Source of the DNA: Anolis sagrei
Lineage: Eukaryota > Chordata > Lepidosauria > Squamata > Anolidae
Reading direction: 5' to 3'
DNA length: 64,000 nt
Assembly: GCF_037176765.1 (NCBI RefSeq)
Contig: NC_090021.1
Location: 148,931,074-148,995,073 of the forward strand
Shown one piece after another: positions 10,151-22,568 of the stretch. Below the pieces are notes generated by a model that did no database searches, was not told where the DNA came from, and was given only the letters and a program-made list of their open reading frames with translations. The position numbers and the translations under genes are program-made. Every line of letters begins with the position of its first letter. Position 1 is the first letter of the stretch.

Positions 10151-10312
10151 TGTGTTTTGTAATGTTTAATGTTTTATCAGGGGAGGGCCAATTTTGAAGT
10201 TTTATACTGTTTTTTAATCAATGTCGTTGAATTGTTGCTAATGCTATGAGTCCTCTTCAGGGTTGAGAAGGGTGGTATACAAATACTGCTAAATAAATAA
10301 ATAAAAGCAGTA
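10150..10312 (+). mobile_element. L2-type LINE 3' end
   Basis: The sequence reads GAGGGCCAATTTTGAAG...TGCTATGAGTCCTCTTCAGG...GAAGGGTGGTATACAAATAC, then TAAATAAATAAATAAA. This is the common LINE tail with a (TAAA)n end. Confidence 0.55.
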
Positions 10313-10330
10313 GTGATTGGGAAAGTTACT

Positions 10331-10553
10331 TTTTTGTGTCAGGAGCGACTTGAGAAACTGCAAGTCGCTTCTGGTTTGAGAGGATTAGCTGTCTGCAAGG
10401 ATGTTGCCCAGGAGACACCCGATGTTTGATGTTTTACCATCCTTGTGGGAGGCTTCTCTCCCTGCATGGAGAGCTGGAACTGACAGAGGGAGCTCAACCC
10501 GCTCTTCCTAGATTTGAACCACTGACCTATCGGTACGCTGGGAGCTCTGGGAA
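10331..10553 (-). mobile_element. tRNA-derived SINE (short, 'GAAGCGACTTG' tail family)
   Basis: On the minus strand this has the body GAGCTCCCTCTGTCAGTTCC and CTCTCCATGCAGGGAGAGAA and the tail AGAAGCGACTTGCAGTTTCT, then CAAGTCGCTCCTGACAC. It is the same family as at 23397 and 35440. The tRNA-like head is partly decayed here. Confidence 0.65.
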
Positions 10554-10689
10554 AGTTACTGCACAACTGTAGTTACTTCATATAGAAATAACTATACACA
10601 CTCCAAAGAGAAAGAGTGGGTGAGAGAAAAATAAATGTGGCAGCACCTTTAAGACTACTTGGTTTTTTATTTTAGTGCTTTCATTAGTG

Positions 10690-10905
10690 CAGTTATTGTT
10701 ATTGTGTGCTTTCAAGCCATTTCCAGCATATGGTGACCGTAGCACGGGGGTTTCTTGGCAAGTTTTGTTCAATTGCCTTCTTCAAAGGCAAAGAGTCTGT
10801 GACTTCCCCAAGGTCACCCACTGGGTTTCATGACTGAGCATGGATTTCAACTTGGTCTCCAGAATCATAGTCTAACACAACTCCATGCTGCCTCCCTCCA
10901 GAGGC
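10690..10905 (-). mobile_element. Sauria-type tRNA-derived SINE
   Basis: The plus strand shows GTGTGCTTTCAAGCCATTTC, then CAGCATATGGTGACC, TTTCTTGGCAAGTTTTGTTC, CCCCAAGGTCACCCA and GGTTTCATGACTGAGC. This is the inverse of the squamate SINE with a Bov-B-like 3' tail. The tRNA-related part lies at its right end (TGGTCTCCAGAATCATAGTC). Confidence 0.65.
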
Positions 10906-11479
10906 AGTACACATGGCAAAAGTGAACTTCAAGTAACCACAGCCAGGTAGCAATCATAATAGTGCTCTCTTAAAATGGAATACAATGAATCTATATCCAC
11001 CACTCTGACCACTTCCCCACACTGTCTATTCATGCATTTAGTGCATTTAGCCATGCTTTGCTGCATTTGTCCTAGTAGAAACTGCTTTTCAATAGCAGCT
11101 GTAGGCCCACTCTGTTTGACAGAGAAAATTACACTCCAATAATTTTTCTAGCGGAAACATTGCTGTCCTATTTCTTAGGGGTATAAACATCATGCTTGAG
11201 CTGCTTATGCTTAAATGTGGGTTACTGAGTGAAACACAAGATACGTGTGGAAAAATTTCTGCTTGGTTTTGTTTGATTCTCTTCGCTTAACATTGTTTTT
11301 ACAACTAACATATAAATAGCCATGATATATTTATAATTGTATGTATGTGTGTGTGTATATAATTGTAAGCAATAAAGAAAGGTAAATTGGTATACCTGTA
11401 TAGTGAGTAGCTAAACTGGTGAAGTGATGTGAATATTTGAGAAACCGTACCTCCCTATATGAGTCTTCCCATGATCTAA

Positions 11480-11860
11480 GATCTGCAGAGAGAGGCTTTC
11501 AGTCCCACCATCATCTCAGGCACATCTGGCAAAGACCTGAAAGAGAGCCTTCTTGGTGGCTGCTCCTAAGTTATTGAATTCCATTTTCCTTTTTATTTTA
11601 AGGAAGTGCTGTGGTTTTAGTGTATGCAGGAGAGACAACTTTTTATAGAGACTGTACTATGTTAAGTTTTAAGCATTTTAGCACTCTTCTAGAGTGTTTT
11701 TAATGCTGCTTTTAACTGTTAACTTGTGCCTTTTTACAGAAATTTAGTTTAATTGTATTTTAAATTTCTGTCTGAACAGTTTTTAAAATTGTATCTTACT
11801 TTCAAAATGTACATCTTCCTAGATGCCATGTGGGAGAAAGGTGGGCCATAAATCAAACAA
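11480..11860 (+). mobile_element. L2-type LINE 3' end
   Basis: The stretch runs from CAAAGACCTGAAAGAGAGCC, then TTCTTGGTGGCTGCTCC, to GCCATGTGGGAGAAAGGTGG, then GCCATAAATCAAACAAACAA. The order (coding remnant, then the 'gtgggCCATAAAT' end and a short tandem tail) matches L2-like LINEs. The copy is old and diverged. Confidence 0.55.
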
Positions 11861-13320
11861 ACAATACCATACAATCCTAAATCAAGTTTTCAATTAGTAC
11901 AGGGAGGAAAACTGGACCGCAGCTTGAATATCCTCACTTTACAGAGTTATATATCAAACATAATTTTTAAAACCATTTTTTCTTCTTCAGGAATTTTCTC
12001 TTTAGAAATGTACAGAATGACATAAAAGAAAACTCTTCTGGAAAAATACATATCTTTCCTCCAAGAGTTTTGTATCCCTGTGTACTTAAGCCTCCAAGCC
12101 TGCTGCCTAGCTCTGTTCTCTGCTCTGTGCCAGTTGCAATTGGCGTGGTTTCTCATCCCTCCCTCTGTGGGAGGGATGAGAAATTGGCCAAATTTTACGC
12201 ATAAATGTGCCCTCTGTCAGGCAACATGACACTGCTCAAATTATGTCCCAGGAAACACATTCCAGGGTAAGTGGTTTCCATCAAAAGTTCACCTACCTAT
12301 AGGGAGAAAGTGAATGGATTTTTCCCCGTTGGTCTCCAATACCCACTTGGATGAAGGACAGAAATAGCTATTTAAACCCGCAGAAGGTGACAGGGTTGAG
12401 AAGTAAAACTGCATCATAACTGAATAAGAACAAATAAAAAGGTTGCTAAGAAGCAGCTTATGAGGCCGGTAACATAGAAACCTGTCTCCATCTGTAAACT
12501 GTATACTGTGGATAGAGCCATCCTATAAAAATGTTTTAACGTTATCACACAGTCATGTAGCCAGATATGAGAGATGGGAGAGGCTGCATTAGGTCACAGC
12601 ATGGTGTTTCTGACTTCCATCACGTGTGTAAGAAGGCAGTGGGAAGGAGACAGAGATAAGCACAGCTGCTTGAGTGGCAGGTCATAGTATCTATAATCAG
12701 AGCACAACATAGTCAGTGCTATAAATGAGCCTATGGTAGGAAACAGTAGAGAAAAATATGCAGAATGCTCTGGTAAGTTAGGAAAAGTTTTTTTAAAAAA
12801 AATCTTGCTTTTATTGTTGCAAGTAGTATATCTTATATACAAGAGTGAATATGTTGAGTGATTTCAGCTCTGCAAGAACCACATGTTCAGAAGCCTAGTG
12901 TGTCAAGCTCCCCAAATGAAGAAATAAGAAACAGACAGGAAGGAGGTAGAGAACAGAGGTGTTTATTCACCTTGGCCAAAGTAGATGTCAGCAGGGTCTG
13001 CTCTCCAAAAACTGACATAACTCAATGCAAACATACAGAAACATGTATAGCATTCTGCCAGCTGTTTGAAACAAATAACTTTGTTGCACCGGTCTAGGTT
13101 GTAGCCAGCTAGGATCTGCCTCCTGATAGCTGCAGCACTGTCTGCTGATTGGCTCCAGCCATGGCAGGAAATTTAATACATTGTTATCGCCCAATTTAAA
13201 GTTTTGTGGCTGTTGCTTGTCCCAGCTCTAATAGGTGTAGGAAGGGGAAAATGTGGATAGCTTGTGAGGTAACAGATGCTAATGGTGGCAGTTTTCCCAG
13301 TCTGGATGAGGACAGTGGTC
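11861..13320. other. Intergenic, no clear feature
   Basis: No gene was recognised. The stretch includes a GGGAGGGATGAG inverted motif near 12150-12180 and a moderately GC-rich block at 12880-13260 that might be an old repeat. Neither has ends I can define. Confidence 0.45.
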
Positions 13321-13324
13321 CATG

Positions 13325-13556
13325 CTGGTGAAACAATGGATAGAAAGGAGATTCCATCTGAACATTAGGAAGAACTTCCTGTGAGAGCCGTTCAGCAGTG
13401 GAACTCTCTGCCCCAGAGTGTGGTGGAGGCTCCTTCTTTGGAAGCTTTTAAACAGCCATCTGCCAGAGGTGCTTTGAATGCAATATTCCTGCTTCTTGGC
13501 AGGGGGTTGGACTGGATGGCCCATGAGGTCTCTTCCAACTCTATGATTCTATGAAT
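13325..13556 (+). mobile_element. CR1 LINE 3' end
   Basis: The stretch reads CATCTGAACATTAGGAAGAA, then CTTCCTGTGAGAGCCGTTCA, GTGGAACTCTCTGCC and GGACTGGATGGCCCATGAGG, and ends TCTATGATTCTATGA. The ATTCTATG tandem end is diagnostic of CR1. It is 5' truncated. Confidence 0.85.
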
Positions 13557-13954
13557 GGCAGCGAGTGGCTGTGGATATCTTGGGAACTTTCCCTCAAGAT
13601 TGGTAGGAGAAAACAGAACATAGATGTGTAGACTTTCACACTTCTTGGCTAGAAGCTACCCCACAGGGTGGAACCTCACTTAAAGCCATTTTTATAAGGG
13701 GGTTGGCATTTAGAAATCCTGCTAGATGTAGGGACAAATTTCAGGTTCAATGTCACGAGAAATCCTGCACTCATGGAGTGCTCCACCTTACTTCTGTTCC
13801 CTATCAAAACCAAACTAATACATTTTAATGCAGCTCTGAGAATTATGATACATTAACTACATAAATGATCACTCTAATAACTGAGACTTGATCCTGCAGC
13901 AGCTTTAGTTTGCCTAAAGGTTCATACCATGCCCAAACTTGGGTTATTCACCCT

Positions 13955-14060
13955 TTGAGTTTATTTATTTATTTTGCATATTTGTTTCCCATCCTTCTCA
14001 CCCCAAAGGAGAGATTCAGGGCGGCTTACAGCAGGCAACCATTTGATGCCATCAAACAAA
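13955..14060 (-). mobile_element. L2-type LINE 3' end fragment
   Basis: A (TTTA)n start is followed by TTTCCCATCCTTCTCACCCC, then AAAGGAGAGATTCAGGGCGG and CTTACAGCAGGC. It is the inverse of the LINE tail. Confidence 0.55.
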
Positions 14061-14740
14061 GTAATAAATAACAATTAGAGTTAAAGCAGTAATTAAAACA
14101 TTAATTATAAAGCATTCATTTAAAATCATGCAAGTTAATCCTTACAAGATTGTGCAATTACAGAGAAGAGTCTTTTTCTCTTTCAGCGACTAATGTGGTT
14201 GATCTTTGGACAAACCTGCAGAATACTTTAATGGAAGCATGGGGAGATGCTTATGATTTTTTGACTGCAGTTTCAATTCTGAATAATGACTCACACAAGG
14301 TGTGGGAAAGGCAGTGAAGTGGACAGCCGAATGCCAAGAAGAGAACAAAAAGGAGGAAATGGTAAAATACCACAAGTAACCAAGTGTTGAATAGTGCATT
14401 TTATTTATCACATGACTCAGATTTTGTTTTGTAGGCATTGGCTGTCAGCTGATTTCTAGACACAAAGAGGGTTTTTTCTTCTTCTTTTCTGTTACATGCT
14501 GCATCAGGATATTCACAGGACATCCTCTTTCCATACAATCTTTCCTGTCACCTTCCAGCTTTCAAGTTCACTGTTATGATTTCATTATTTCCGGCATATG
14601 ATTTAAAGCTTTTATCAATATGGTTTACTCTTTTTATATTATATTATATTTTTATTTGTTTGTACTTTTGCTTTTTGTTGTTTCACTTATTGTTTTAGTT
14701 TTAATAGTATTTAATTAAATATATTATACAGTATATCTTA
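14061..14740. other. Intergenic, no recognised feature
   Basis: AT-rich sequence with no convincing gene or element. It is bounded on the right by a Helitron 5' end. Confidence 0.5.
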
Positions 14741-16041
14741 TCTATTTACAAAACAAAAATGAAAAATGTATGTGTGTATGTAGCTGGGGTGCTCGCACAG
14801 ACAGGCTCCCACTTCCACAAACAGCTATAACTCCCAGCACTCAGGAGACACCAATGCCCCTCCCCACTCCAATTACATTGCAGGTTATAGTGAGCACTGT
14901 GAACATGTAATCCAGCCCTTCCAATGTCCTTCACAAACACCATACTGCCCACCACCCAAGTGAAGGCTTTCATACAAGGACAATTTCATCCTAGATTTTG
15001 TTTTTCCTCCACCACAGACATCCCAGTGTTCCTGACTCTCTTCACTGGTGTGGAATTTGCATGACCCCACCCACTGCCTCTTCCCGATTCCTTTTCTATT
15101 ATTTTCTATGGCACACAGCAAACATAGGAATTGATCAGCAACTGAACCTACTAGAGATGTTTGGGGAGAATTCACCATGATTTATAGGAGTTGTAGGTAC
15201 TGGGCACTCTGAACTCCACCAATGATTGACCTGGAACTAACTTAGCCCACAGAACCCCCATGATCAACACAAAATACTGGAGGTCTCTGGAGGTATTTAC
15301 AGGAGTTGTAGTTCACCTACATTCTGAGCGTACTATGAACCCAAACAATGATGGATCTGGACCAAACTTGGCATGCATACCTGATAAGCCCAAATTGGAA
15401 TACTGGTGGGTTTTGAGGGGAATTGGCCTGACCATTTTTTAGTTGTAAGTACTGGGATTTATTGTTCAACTGCAATCATAGAACACTCTGAACTCCACCA
15501 GTGATGGAATTGGACCAAACTTGGCATTTAGACTCCCCATTACCAACAAAAAATACTGGAGGTCTTTGAGAAAAATTCACCTTGATTTGGGGGAGTTGTA
15601 GTTCACCTTCATCCAGAGAGCTGTGTGAACCCAAACACCGATGGATCTGGACCAAACTTGGCACACATACCTGATATGCTGAAATTTGATTACTGAAGGG
15701 GCTTGGGGAACTGCTCTTCCTTTCTGAGACTTGTAGTTCACCCACGACCAAAGAAACTGTCCGATGATGGACCAAACTTAGCACACAGAACCCCCATGAC
15801 TCATTCAAGCTACTGGAGGGGTTTGAAGGGACTGGCTCACCATAGTGGGAGTTGTAATTTACCCTACAACTGAACCCCACTGATTATGCATCTAGAGCAA
15901 ACTTACCCAACATAATACATTTTAAGTACTGATGGAGTTTTTCGGGGTTAACTTGGCATGATGCAAGTTGTAGTTCACTCGCAACCTTATGCATTTTGTA
16001 CAATTAAAATAAAGACTTTTTCAAATAAGCCGGGCAACTAG
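14741..16041 (+). mobile_element. Helitron, non-autonomous
   Basis: It starts TCTATTTACAAAACAAAAAT, preceded by A, and ends GCCGGGCAACTAG at 16041, followed by T. Inside, a unit of about 150-200 bp is repeated several times in diverged form (GGAGTTGTAGTTCACC, GATCTGGACCAAACTTGGCA, AATACTGGAGG). These internal modules are shared in kind with the Helitron at 20.4-21.9 kb. There is no Rep/helicase frame. The 3' hairpin is weak. Confidence 0.6.
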
Positions 16042-16915
16042 TAAAGCAAGCTATTTTTCAAAAAATGTCAAAAAGCTGGAAAATTGAAATGCTACCACAG
16101 AATTAAAACAATCTTATTCCGCTTTGTTTTTACACCACTAGGTGGCAATACTCATCCAAAAATGATCCTATTTCAGGAATGATCACATAAAAAATATTCA
16201 TAGTGGTAGCTGAAAGGTGTCCTCAAAGGTTTGGAATGTTTGGTTCTATTCTACTCTTTTATATTTTCTCATAAGTTTCCTGACTCCATTAAATGTCAGC
16301 CAATAAAACTAGGAGCTACTGTTTCTAATAACTTGTAGCACAGAAACACCGCAGATATGATAGGGCTGGAGGTGATTCCCATTTTTAGATTATCTTTTAG
16401 AGAAAAAGTTTATGTTTAAATGTCAGGGAATGACTTGCATCACATTCTTGGCTTTTTAAATACAGCCTCAGAAAGCAAAATGGGAACATCCCAGTGGATG
16501 TGGTTGCCGGAAATTACCGCAATCAAAGAGCAGTAACCCAGGATTTTGAGGGAGATTGTGTTCAACTCTAACACTACCTTAATACTTCAAATGTGCTATA
16601 AACATTGTGGAACTTCAACTGTATATTTTAGCAAGAAAAAGATGGCCTTCATTCTACTGTTTTACGCTGTGCATACAATCCATTTAAGAACATCCCTTCT
16701 GTTCAAGGTCATATTACCCAAGCACTCTTTGTTATGCCACAATAAAATAATTTGCACCTTCACTGTGCAAAGTATATTCTGTGCATCAAGTGGGAACAAC
16801 TCCAATGAAATTCATTTCAATGCCGGTTGGTGCAATATGACAAAAAGTGGAAAAGTAAAAGGCGTGATTTATTTCTGCAAGGCATTGGCTAAGCTATTTG
16901 GCTAGAAATAATTTA
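16042..16915. other. Intergenic, no recognised feature
   Basis: An open frame of 119 codons at 16546-16905 has no family resemblance I can see and no splice or promoter context. I treat it as chance. Confidence 0.45.
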
Positions 16916-16918
16916 ATA

Positions 16919-16919
<1 letters not shown>

Positions 16920-16951
<32 letters not shown>

Positions 16952-17100
16952 CTTTATTTTTTATACCCCCCCCCCCCTCCATCTCCCCAAATGACTTGGG
17001 GCAGCTCACAAGGGGACAAGTAAAGCACAGAATCATATATTTTTGCAAATGGTAGATTTGCATGACACTCAAAGGAGAGGATCGACAACAAATATGATAG
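16920..17100 (-). mobile_element. LINE 3' end fragment beside (TAA)n
   Basis: A (TAA)n run is followed by ACTTTATTTTTTATACCCCC, then CTCCATCTCCCCAAATGACT and TGGGGCAGCTCACAAGGGGA. It is the same tail family as at 2083-2170, inverted. Confidence 0.6.
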
Positions 17101-17246
17101 GATATGATTATATATTTAGAATTCATCTGCAGCAAGGTATTTGTAGATACTTTTTGTTAGCCAGTCCCTCAAGTATTTTCTGATTTTTTTTTCCGCCTCT
17201 CTAGAATTCCTGTAGAGTACAGAGGGCATTTTAAACACATACAGAA

Positions 17247-18775
17247 AGAATAATAGAAGCATAAAGTTGGAAGAGACCACAAGGGACATCCAGTCCAACC
17301 CCTTGCCATGCAGGAAATGCACAATCAAAACACTCCTGACAGATGGCCATCTGGCCTCGGCTTAAAAACCTCCAGAGAAATAGACTCCACCATACTCTCA
17401 GGAAGTATGTACCACAGTGGAACAATTCTTACTGTCAGGAAGTTCTTCCTAATGTTCAGATGGAATCCTTTTTCCTGCAATTTGTAACCATGTCCTAGGT
17501 TCCAGACTAGGAAAACAAACTTGGTCCCTCAATGTGATATCCTTTCAAATATTTAGAAATAGTGATCATTTCCCCTCTCAGCCTTCTTTTCTCCAAGCTA
17601 AATATCTCCAACTCCCTCAGCAGTTCCTCATCTGGCTGTTTCCAAACCTTTGATCATTTTGGTCACCCTTCTCTGGATGCATTCCAGCTTGCCAATGCCT
17701 TTCTTGAATGGCAGTGCCCAGAACTTGACCCGGTATTCCAGATAAGATCTATCAAAGCAGAATAGAGTAGGGCTATGTTTTTCCTTGATCTTGACACTAT
17801 TTTCCAATTGATACAGCCTAGGATCGCATAGGAGTTTTTTTAGTTGCTACATTATATTGTTGACTCATTCAGCATGCAATCTACTTGATCCTTCCCACAC
17901 ATATTGCTTTCAAGTCAGGTGACAGCCATCCTATATCTGTGCATTATTGCCAAAGAATAGTGCCATAACCATGTTGAAATTAATTTTGTTAGTTTTGGCC
18001 CAACTCTTTAATCTGGTATGGTCATTTTGAATTCTGATCCTAACCACTGCCAGATTAGCTATCCCTAAATAGAATATGCAGTCATGCTGGCCACATGACC
18101 TTGGAGGTGTCTATGGACAACGCCGGCTCTTCGGCTTAGAAATGGAGATGAGCACCACACCCCAGTGTCAGACATGACTGGACTTAATGTCAGGGGACAA
18201 CCTTTAACCTTAAATAGAATATAGGCAAATAGCACTGGGCCCAGGACAGACCCCTTTGGCACACTACTGGTCAATTCTCTCCAGGATGAGGAGCCATTGG
18301 AATGCACCCTTTGGGTTTGGCCAGTCAACCAATTCCCAGTCTTCGTAACAGTAGTATTGTCAGATTTTATTAGCTTCTTTTGTGAGAAAGTCATGGAGAA
18401 ATTTGTTAAAGGCCTTACTGAATCCGAGATATGCTATATCCACAACATTCCCTTCATCTGCCAAGCTTGTAACAACATAAAAAAGAGAGATAAGGTTAAT
18501 CTGCCCTGACTTGTTTTTCAGAAACCTAGGTTGCCTTTTTGTGAATATGGCATTCTTTTCCAAGTTCGTACAGTCTCTAATGATCTGCTCCAGAATCTTC
18601 TCTGGTATCAATGCCAGGCTGACAGAGTAGTAGTTGAGTCCTCTCCGCCTGCCTCCCCCAAACACCCCTTTAAAGTTGGGGGCAACATTTGCTTTCTTCC
18701 AGTCTGCTTTACTTTATTCTGTTCTCCAGAAATGTTTAAAGATTACCAGTGGTTCTGAAATGTCTTCTGACAGTT
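17247..18775 (-). mobile_element. CR1 LINE, 3' part with reverse transcriptase remnants
   Basis: The left edge is the inverted CR1 tail (AAGTTGGAAGAGACCACAAG, then GGACATCCAGTCCAACCCC). Minus-strand frames at 18065-18394 and 18360-18665 keep RT pieces: GKILEQII-type IPEKILEQIIRDCTNLEK, KNKSGQINLISLFYVVTSLA, VDIAYLGFSKAFNK, and further on NWLTGQTQRVHSNGSSSW, then SSVPKGSVLGPVLF. The F/YxDD catalytic segment is not visible, and the frames are broken, so this is a decayed copy. A SINE fragment interrupts it at about 18075-18215. Confidence 0.8.
18075..18215 (+). mobile_element. SINE fragment nested in CR1
   Basis: The sequence GCAGTCATGCTGGCCACATG, then ACCTTGGAGGTGTC, CGCCGGCTCTTCGGCTTAGA and GACTGGACTTAATGTCAGGG, ending ACCTTTAACCTT, is the 3' body of the SINE family seen almost whole at 32474-32798. 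Confidence 0.7.
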
Positions 18776-18780
18776 TTTAA

Positions 18781-19290
18781 AATTTATTTATTTATTTATT
18801 TATTTATTTAGTACACTTGTATACCGCTAATATCTCAGCCTAAAACGGCGACTCATTGCGGTTTACAACATTTAAAAACAACAATAATACAGATTAAAAA
18901 TATAAAACACATACATATACAATACACAGTATTGGGCCACCAATACAGACCAATGCATCTCTTAGTTAAAATCATAATTCAATTTCGTTGTCTGTGATTG
19001 CCAGTCCTTGATCCAAAAACTTCATCGCATCGGATTAGCCGAATGCTTGGTCAAACATCCATGTTTTCAGTTTTTTCCGAAATGCCATCAGCGAGGTGGC
19101 TGATCTTATCTCTATAGGGAGGGCATTCCAAAGCCGCGGGGCCACCACAGAAAAGGCCCTGTCTCTCGTTCCCGCGAGCCGCACCTGTGAAGCAGGCGGG
19201 ATGGAGAGAAGGGCCTCTCCCGAAGATCTTAGGGTCCTGGTGGGCTGATAGGCCGAGATACGTTCGGATAGATATGTAGTGATTTACTGT
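18781..19290 (-). mobile_element. L2-type LINE 3' end
   Basis: A (TTTA)n start at 18781-18810 precedes TATACCGCTAATATCTCAGC. The inverted coding end follows (GGCATTCCAAAGCCGCGGGG, then CCACCACAGAAAAGGCCCTG). On the minus strand this reads as the usual L2 C-terminus: R-x-F-S-V-V-A-P-R-L-W-N, followed by a run rich in S and L. Confidence 0.75.
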
Positions 19291-20367
19291 GTTTCCAAGT
19301 ATATATTAACTATTATAATTAGTGCTTGCTTTAAAAGTTTATACTTTAATTTCTCCTAAACTATCAAGTATTTTTTTTCAATAACTAGGCACCAGATTAA
19401 AGATATTTTTATGTAGCTCCTAAAAATGTAATAATATGTATAGGTCATACATACCTCCTCCCAAAGAGGAGGTAAAACAATTCAAGAATCCCATTTTGTA
19501 CAAGGACTCTTTCCATTATTTTCCTGATTCTTCTATGATTGAAGAACCTTCTTATCCTGTGAATCAATGTGAGAATGAACAATACTTTGTTTCCTATGTG
19601 GATAATCCTTAAAAGGACCTTTCTAATTTGACCTCCTCTTATGAGAATTTTTCAGAAGATGGTGTTTCTCATATATTCTGAGCAGCGGGCTGACATGGAT
19701 AAAAGAGATCTTACAGAAAAGAGCTGGATTGTTTTATGCACAAAGTATATTCTTTTTTAACTTTTTCAACAGGTACTTAACACCCAGTCACATTTCCCGC
19801 TCCACCTCTATGCACAAACAACTGAAATATTACAAGTTTTGCTGCTGGGAATATTGCGTTACAGGAACATGATGCTCAGAGAAAAGTAGTCACACTAGTC
19901 GATCCAGCAGAGAAATTAGGTGCAGTTTCTGAAATCAGGAGATGAAAATTGAGAGACAAGAGGAATAGGCTTTCTTAATAGAAGGAAAAATACCACAACC
20001 TATTTGTCTTTTACTTCAATCCGCTCTCATTTCTGTCCCAGGAACTGCTAAGGATTATCCTCTGCTTCACAGTTGTGTTGATCCTTAAATACTGAATTTC
20101 CAGAGATAGTCATCCTAGAATAGTAATACATTTTCCCTCAAGAAAGATGACATCAGAAAAGTACACAGAGAAATATTTTGGTGTAATCACATTCAAAATG
20201 TTCCTGAGCTGAGACTTCTAATCAAGTTTCCCATGGCGCTAAAACCGATACATTATGTAATATTGTAATCCTGAAATAAACGACTGCAATGTTATAGTGA
20301 GATTCAAGGAAACAACTCCAATGTTTTGCACAATCGCTGTTCATGGGCTATAAATCATATGATATTA
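19291..20367. other. Intergenic, no recognised feature
   Basis: AT-rich, with no gene or element I can define. Confidence 0.5.
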
Positions 20368-21885
20368 CTAACATAAATACCCGGCGATGCCCAGGTTAGG
20401 TAATTTGTAATAATAAACATTAAAAGTATTCATTGTTGGGTTTTGGATTTTAAGAATGGACCCATTAGTAAATGCATAAGGATGTAGGTAAACTACAACT
20501 CCCATCATCATCTGTTATTGTTCCAACTACACCATTATTCAAAGTTGGGCTTGTTGGGTCTGTGTGCCTGGTTTGGTCCAAATCCATTGTTGGTTGGGTT
20601 CACGGTGGTCTCTGGGAGTGGGTAAACTACAATTCCCAGAATTCAAGGTTGTTTGCCTCAAACCCAGCCTATATTCAAAGTTGGCCATATTGAGTCAGTG
20701 TGCCAAGTTTGGTCAAAATTCATCATCGTTTCAGTTCACAGTGCTCTCTGGGTGTATGCAAACTACAACTCCCAAAATTCAAGGTATTCCCCAAACCCCA
20801 CCCATAGTCATAGTTGGTCATTTTGAGTGTGCATGCCACGTTTGGTCATGATCTATTGTCATTTGGGTTCACAGTGTTCTCTGGATGTAGGGGAACCACA
20901 ACTTCCTAAATTCAAGGTCAACTATCTCCAAACCCAACAGGTATTCAAAGTTGGGCAGGTTGGGTATGTGTGTGAAGTTTGGTCCAGATCCATCATCAGC
21001 TGTTGAACAATCCTCTCTGGATGTAGGTGAACCACAACTCACTAAATTCAAGGTCAATTCCCTCCAAACTCCACCAGCATTTAAAGTTGTTTATGTTGGA
21101 TATCTGTGCCAAGTAAGTTTGGTCCAGATCTCTCAACCTCTGAGGATGCCTGCCACAGATGCAGGCGAAATGTCAGGAGAGAATGCTTCTAGAACATGGC
21201 CATACAGTTCGAAAAACCTACAATAACCCAGTGATTCTGGCCATGAAAACCTTCGACAATAGATTGATCCATTGTCGGTTGGTGCTCAATGCTCTATGAA
21301 TGTATGTGAACTACAGCTCCTTAAATTCAAGGTCAACCCCCCCCCCCCCCAAATACTCCCAAGGTATTTAAAGTGTGAGCCAAATCCATTGTTGGTTGGG
21401 TTCAGAATGCTCTCTTGATGTGGGTGAACTATAGTTCCAAATTCTAGGGTCAACCCCGCCCCCAACCCTCCAGTATTTTCTGTTGGTCATGTTGCTAAGT
21501 GTGGTCTAGGGTGCTCTTTGGATGCATGATAACTTCAACTTCCACCTTAGTGGGTTACTCTACACAAACTCCTCCAGTATGTTCTGTTGGTCATTGGAGG
21601 GGAGGGGTGTCTGTGTGCCAAGTGTAGTCCAGATCTAAATCCATTGTTGGTTGGGTTTGGAAATCTCTCTGAATGTGGGTGAAGCATAAGTCCCAGATTC
21701 TAGGGTCAATCCCCTCCACACCCCTCCAATATTTTCTGTTGGTCATGGGGGGGGAGGTGGGTCTGTGTGCTGTTTAGTCTAGATCTATCATCAGTGGGAG
21801 TCAAAGGGCCCTCTGGAAGTTGAAGCTGTCCTGGAAATCTGCTGCCCACATACATATAAACTTCGACTTTTATTATACAGATAGA
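20368..21885 (-). mobile_element. Helitron, non-autonomous
   Basis: On the minus strand it begins TCTATCTGTATAATAAAAGT at 21885, preceded by A. It ends near 20368 with a CCTGGGCATCGCCGGG hairpin followed by TTAG in place of CTAG. Inside are several diverged modules of the type TTGGTCCAGATCCATCATC / GGTGAACCACAACTCACTAA. A hammerhead-like repeat has inserted at 21125-21251. Confidence 0.6.
21125..21251 (+). mobile_element. Penelope-like repeat with hammerhead-like core (copy 1)
   Basis: The sequence contains CTGAGGA at 21140-21146, then one T, then helix II arms GCCTGC and GCAGGC around a 7-base loop, then GAAA at 21167-21170, then TGTCAGGAG. The repeat continues through GAGAATGCTTCTAGAACATG, then GCCATACAGTTCG, and ends near TTCGACAATAG. 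It interrupts the Helitron. I call it Penelope-like because the same 3' block follows a Penelope-type coding end at about 30900-31085. Confidence 0.55.
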
Positions 21886-22099
21886 TAATACTTCGATAGG
21901 GGCCATATAGCTTTCAGAGTGAGAGAACATCCCTAATTCATTTATTTTAATTTATAGGCCACATTTTGGCCACAAGGCTGTGAAGAGCAGTAGATTTTAT
22001 TTATTTATTTGCAGTATTTATTCACACTTGCTTCAAGCAGACAAGAGTTTTCTCCCGCCCTGCACATTCCACAGATATATAAACCTCACTTGCATAGTT

Positions 22100-22245
22100 T
22101 CCAACTGACCTCACAACCTCTAAAGATGCCTGTCATAGATGTGGGTGAAACGTCAGGACAGAATGCTTCTGGAACATGGCCATGCAGCCCGGAAAACTCA
22201 CAGCAACCCAGTGATTTCGGCCATGAAAGCCTTCAACAAAACAAG
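22100..22245 (+). mobile_element. Penelope-like repeat with hammerhead-like core (copy 2)
   Basis: The flanking repeat is well kept (GAAACGTCAGGACAGAATGC, then TTCTGGAACATGGCCATGCA and CCCGGAAAACTCACAGCAAC). The CTGANGA box reads CTAAAGA here, so this copy's core is degraded. The upstream block ATATATAAACCTCACTTGCA extends the repeat to about 22000. Confidence 0.55.
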
Positions 22246-22272
22246 GTTTATGGAGTTTACTTACTTACAAAG

Positions 22273-22352
22273 TAAATACCACACAATTAAACAGGAAATA
22301 ACTTTCAAACCAGGAACAGAACATTTTTGAATTTTGTTACATAGTGTGATTA
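22273..22352 (-). mobile_element. Fragment of TIR element (family at 29234 and 52754)
   Basis: The stretch ACAGGAAATAACTTTCAAAC, then CAGGAACAGAACATTTTTGA and TGTTACATAGTGT, is the inverted left end of the family described at 29234-29834. Confidence 0.5.
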
Positions 22353-22568
22353 ATTATGGGAACTTGTTTGGGCAGGTTCTGATGAAGCCACCAAGCATAT
22401 AAAGTTGGGAACAGTTCTCCTTATGACTGGACCGTTCTAGGAGTCTATGGCTGAAGAAAGTAAAATAGATTCCCAAGATTTAAATTGTTTTGCTGTATCT
22501 TACCATTGAGGGTGATCTGAACTAGACTGTTGGCTAAGTTAAGGGCCCACTGTTTGAGCTGCTATCCC

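Noticed and set aside
12880-13260. Possible solitary LTR of an old retroelement
   Set aside because: It has a suggestive GC content and an inverted polyadenylation-like signal, but no terminal motifs, target duplication or second copy in the window. Not called.
16546-16905. 119-codon frame, plus strand
   Set aside because: No family resemblance, no conserved motif, AT-rich codons and no splice context.
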